This document shows positions 62,381 through 64,000 of a stretch of DNA of 64,000 nt, one piece after another (the first letter of the stretch is position 1; every line of letters starts with the position of its first letter). The stretch is taken from assembly GCF_963259705.1 (NCBI RefSeq), contig NC_081846.1:96422641-96486640 (forward strand). The letters run 5' to 3'. This stretch comes from Myotis daubentonii (lineage: Eukaryota > Chordata > Mammalia > Chiroptera > Vespertilionidae). The notes beneath the pieces were generated by a model that made no database searches, was not told the origin of the DNA, and was given only the letters and a program-made list of their open reading frames with translations. Position numbers and translations under genes: made by a program.

Positions 62381-64000
62381 ATGGTAAAACTGTTAAAATA
62401 CACAATGAGAGTTCCCAGAAATGATTAAAACCGTGGAAGAAACACTTCAAGTACACGTAAACAGATTCTTACTACATTTACTGTCGAATTCAAGCACGGA
62501 GGTTTCCAGTGGAAAGCTGTGAAATGACGAAAATACTGGTAATGTTTACAAGTCAGGGTACTTCCGGTGGCGTTTTCACGGTTCTGTGCTTTCAGTTATT
62601 AAGAGTTCATGTTTACAGAGCTCAGAATTGGTGTCTAAAGCCTTGGAATGGCGAGAATAGTGTTTATGTTTACAATTAAGGAGGATTGGTTTCGGCGTTT
62701 TTGTGTGTGAATCAGTTAAAATGGTGACGGTTCTAGTAAATACTTCTAAGCAAACTGCCTCTTTTTGGTAAAACTGTTAAAATACACAATGAGAGTTCCC
62801 AGAAATGATTAAAAACGTGGAATAAATACTTCAAGTACACGTAAATAGATTCTTACTACATTAACTGTCGAATTCAATCATGGAGGTTTCCAGTGGAAAG
62901 CCATGAAATGACGAAAATACTGGTAATATTTACAACTCCGGGTACTTCGGGTGGCGTTTTCACGGGACTGTGCTTTCAATTATTAAGAGTTCATGTTTAG
63001 AGAGCTCAGAATTGGTGTGTAAAGCATTGGAATGACGAGAATAGTGTTTATGTTTACAATTAAGGAGGATTGGGTTCGGCGTTTTTGTGTGTGATTCAGT
63101 TAAAAAGGTGACGGATCTAGTAAATACTTCTAAGCAAACTGCCTAATTTTGGTAAAACTGTTAAAATACACAATGAGAGTTCCCAGAAATGATTAAAACC
63201 GTGGAAGAAACACTTCAAGTACACGTAAACAGATTTTAACTACATTTACTGTTGAATTCAATCACGGAGGTTTCCAGTGGAAAGCTGTGAAATGACGAAA
63301 ATACTGGTAATGTTTACACATACGGTTACTTCCGGTGGCGTTTTCACAGGACTGTGCTTTCAATTATTAAGAGTTCATGTTTACAGAGCTAAGAATAGGG
63401 GTCTAAAGCCTTGGAATGACGAGAAAAGTGTTTATGTTTACAATATAGGAGGACTGGTTCGGCGTTTTTTTTTTGTGTGATCAGTTAAAATGGTGACGGT
63501 TCTAGTAAATACTTCTAAGCAAACTGCCTAATTTTGGTAAAACTGTTAAAATACACAATGAGAGTTCCCAGAAATGATTAAAAACGTGGAAGAAACACTT
63601 CAAGTACACGTAAACAGATTCTTACTACATTTAATGTCGTATTCAATCACGGAGGTTTCCAGGGGAAAGCTGTGGAATGACGAAAATACTGGTAATGTTT
63701 ACAAGTCCGGGTACTTCCGGTGGCGTTTTCACGGTACTGTGCTTTCAGTTATTAAGAGTTCATGTTTACAGAGCTCAGAATTGGTGTCTAAAGCCTTGGA
63801 ATGGCGAGAATAGTGTTTATGTTTACAATTAAGGAGGATTGGGTTCGGCGTTTTTTTGTGTGATTCAGTTAAAATGGTGACTGTTCTAGTACATACTTCT
63901 AAGCAAACTGCCTAATTATGGTAAAACTGTTAAAATACACAATGAGAGTTCCCAGAAATGATTAAAACTGTGGAAGAAACACTTCAAGTACACGTAAACA
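62381..64000 (+). repeat. Block I: return to the older 7/8-monomer arrangement
   Basis: Monomer starts are 62381, 62765, 63149, 63534 and 63918 (partial). M163-M167 follow the same order as M107-M111: TTCAAGCACGG monomer, type 3, type 1, type 2, type 4. M164 begins like the M75 branch (GTGGAATAAATAC) and ends like M120-related sequence (GACGGATCTAG). M165 has a private GGACTGGTTCGG deletion and a T run interrupted by GTGTG. The array continues past the window end. Confidence 0.85.

Larger units (their letters stand above)
1..64000 (+). repeat. Satellite DNA array, ~385-bp monomer, 166 full copies
   Basis: Direct reading shows the landmark TTGGTAAAAC (or ATGGTAAAAC) every 383-391 bases from position 1 to 63918, all on the plus strand. 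This gives 166 complete monomers and an 83-bp partial one, a mean of 385 bp. No unique spacer, inverted segment, transposon or gene breaks the array, and both window edges lie inside it, so its true length is unknown. Neighbouring monomers differ at many diagnostic sites, while monomers several units apart are often nearly identical; that is the signature of higher-order repeats. Arrays of this kind are known from eukaryotic centromeres, pericentromeres and subtelomeres. The sequence alone does not say which applies here, and I do not recognise the satellite family. Confidence 0.98.

Noticed and set aside
1..64000. CRISPR array
   Set aside because: There are no short repeats separated by unique spacers. 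The whole 385-bp unit repeats and the supposed spacers are themselves repeats.
1..64000. rDNA, 5S or tRNA gene cluster
   Set aside because: I see no conserved rRNA, 5S or tRNA sequence or cloverleaf. GGTTCG alone is too short to support a tRNA-like B box.
1..64000. LTR, LINE or DNA transposon amplification
   Set aside because: There are no terminal repeats, target-site duplications, or reverse transcriptase or transposase reading frames. The units are strictly head to tail with no spacing.

Overview
The whole 64 kb window is one tandem satellite DNA array. I see no protein-coding gene, rRNA, tRNA, CRISPR array, transposon or other unique sequence. One unit of about 385 bp repeats head to tail, always in the same orientation and with no interruption. 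Using the landmark TTGGTAAAAC as the monomer start, I counted 166 complete monomers (M1 at 1 to M166 at 63534) plus an 83-bp partial M167 at 63918. The core length is 384 bp. Almost all other lengths (385-391) come from one poly-T tract, and 383 comes from single-base deletions. By hand count one monomer is about 38% G+C, and CpG is not depleted. This kind of DNA is typical of eukaryotic centromeric, pericentromeric or subtelomeric heterochromatin. I cannot name the organism; the retained CpG fits a lightly methylated genome (for example many invertebrates) better than a heavily methylated vertebrate or plant genome, but that is inference.

Layout. 1-6162: variants of a 6-monomer higher-order repeat (HOR) of 2310 bp. 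6163-9234: a 3-monomer HOR of 1152 bp. 9235-16927: a mosaic block that recurs at 21.6-28.1 kb, 11,931 bp downstream, minus two monomers. 16928-23091: two copies of an 8-monomer, 3082-bp HOR. 23092-28091: the rest of the second copy of the mosaic block. 28092-37719: a patchwork of short duplications and hybrid monomers. 37720-43497: a 7-monomer and an 8-monomer version of one HOR. 43114-62380: a young 15-monomer HOR of 5781-5782 bp, present in three full copies plus partial ends, with a nested 4-monomer repeat. 62381-64000: a return to the 7/8-monomer type.

Four main monomer types, told apart by linked base variants, are shuffled to make these HORs. Hybrid monomers mark where exchanges took place, and one 78-bp patch looks like gene conversion from the next-door monomer. 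Short reading frames of 60-86 codons recur because the DNA recurs; I do not treat them as genes. The most interesting content is the nested recent expansion on the right, the readable unequal-exchange scars, the strict 384-bp length, and four forkhead-like TGTTTAC motifs in nearly every monomer.
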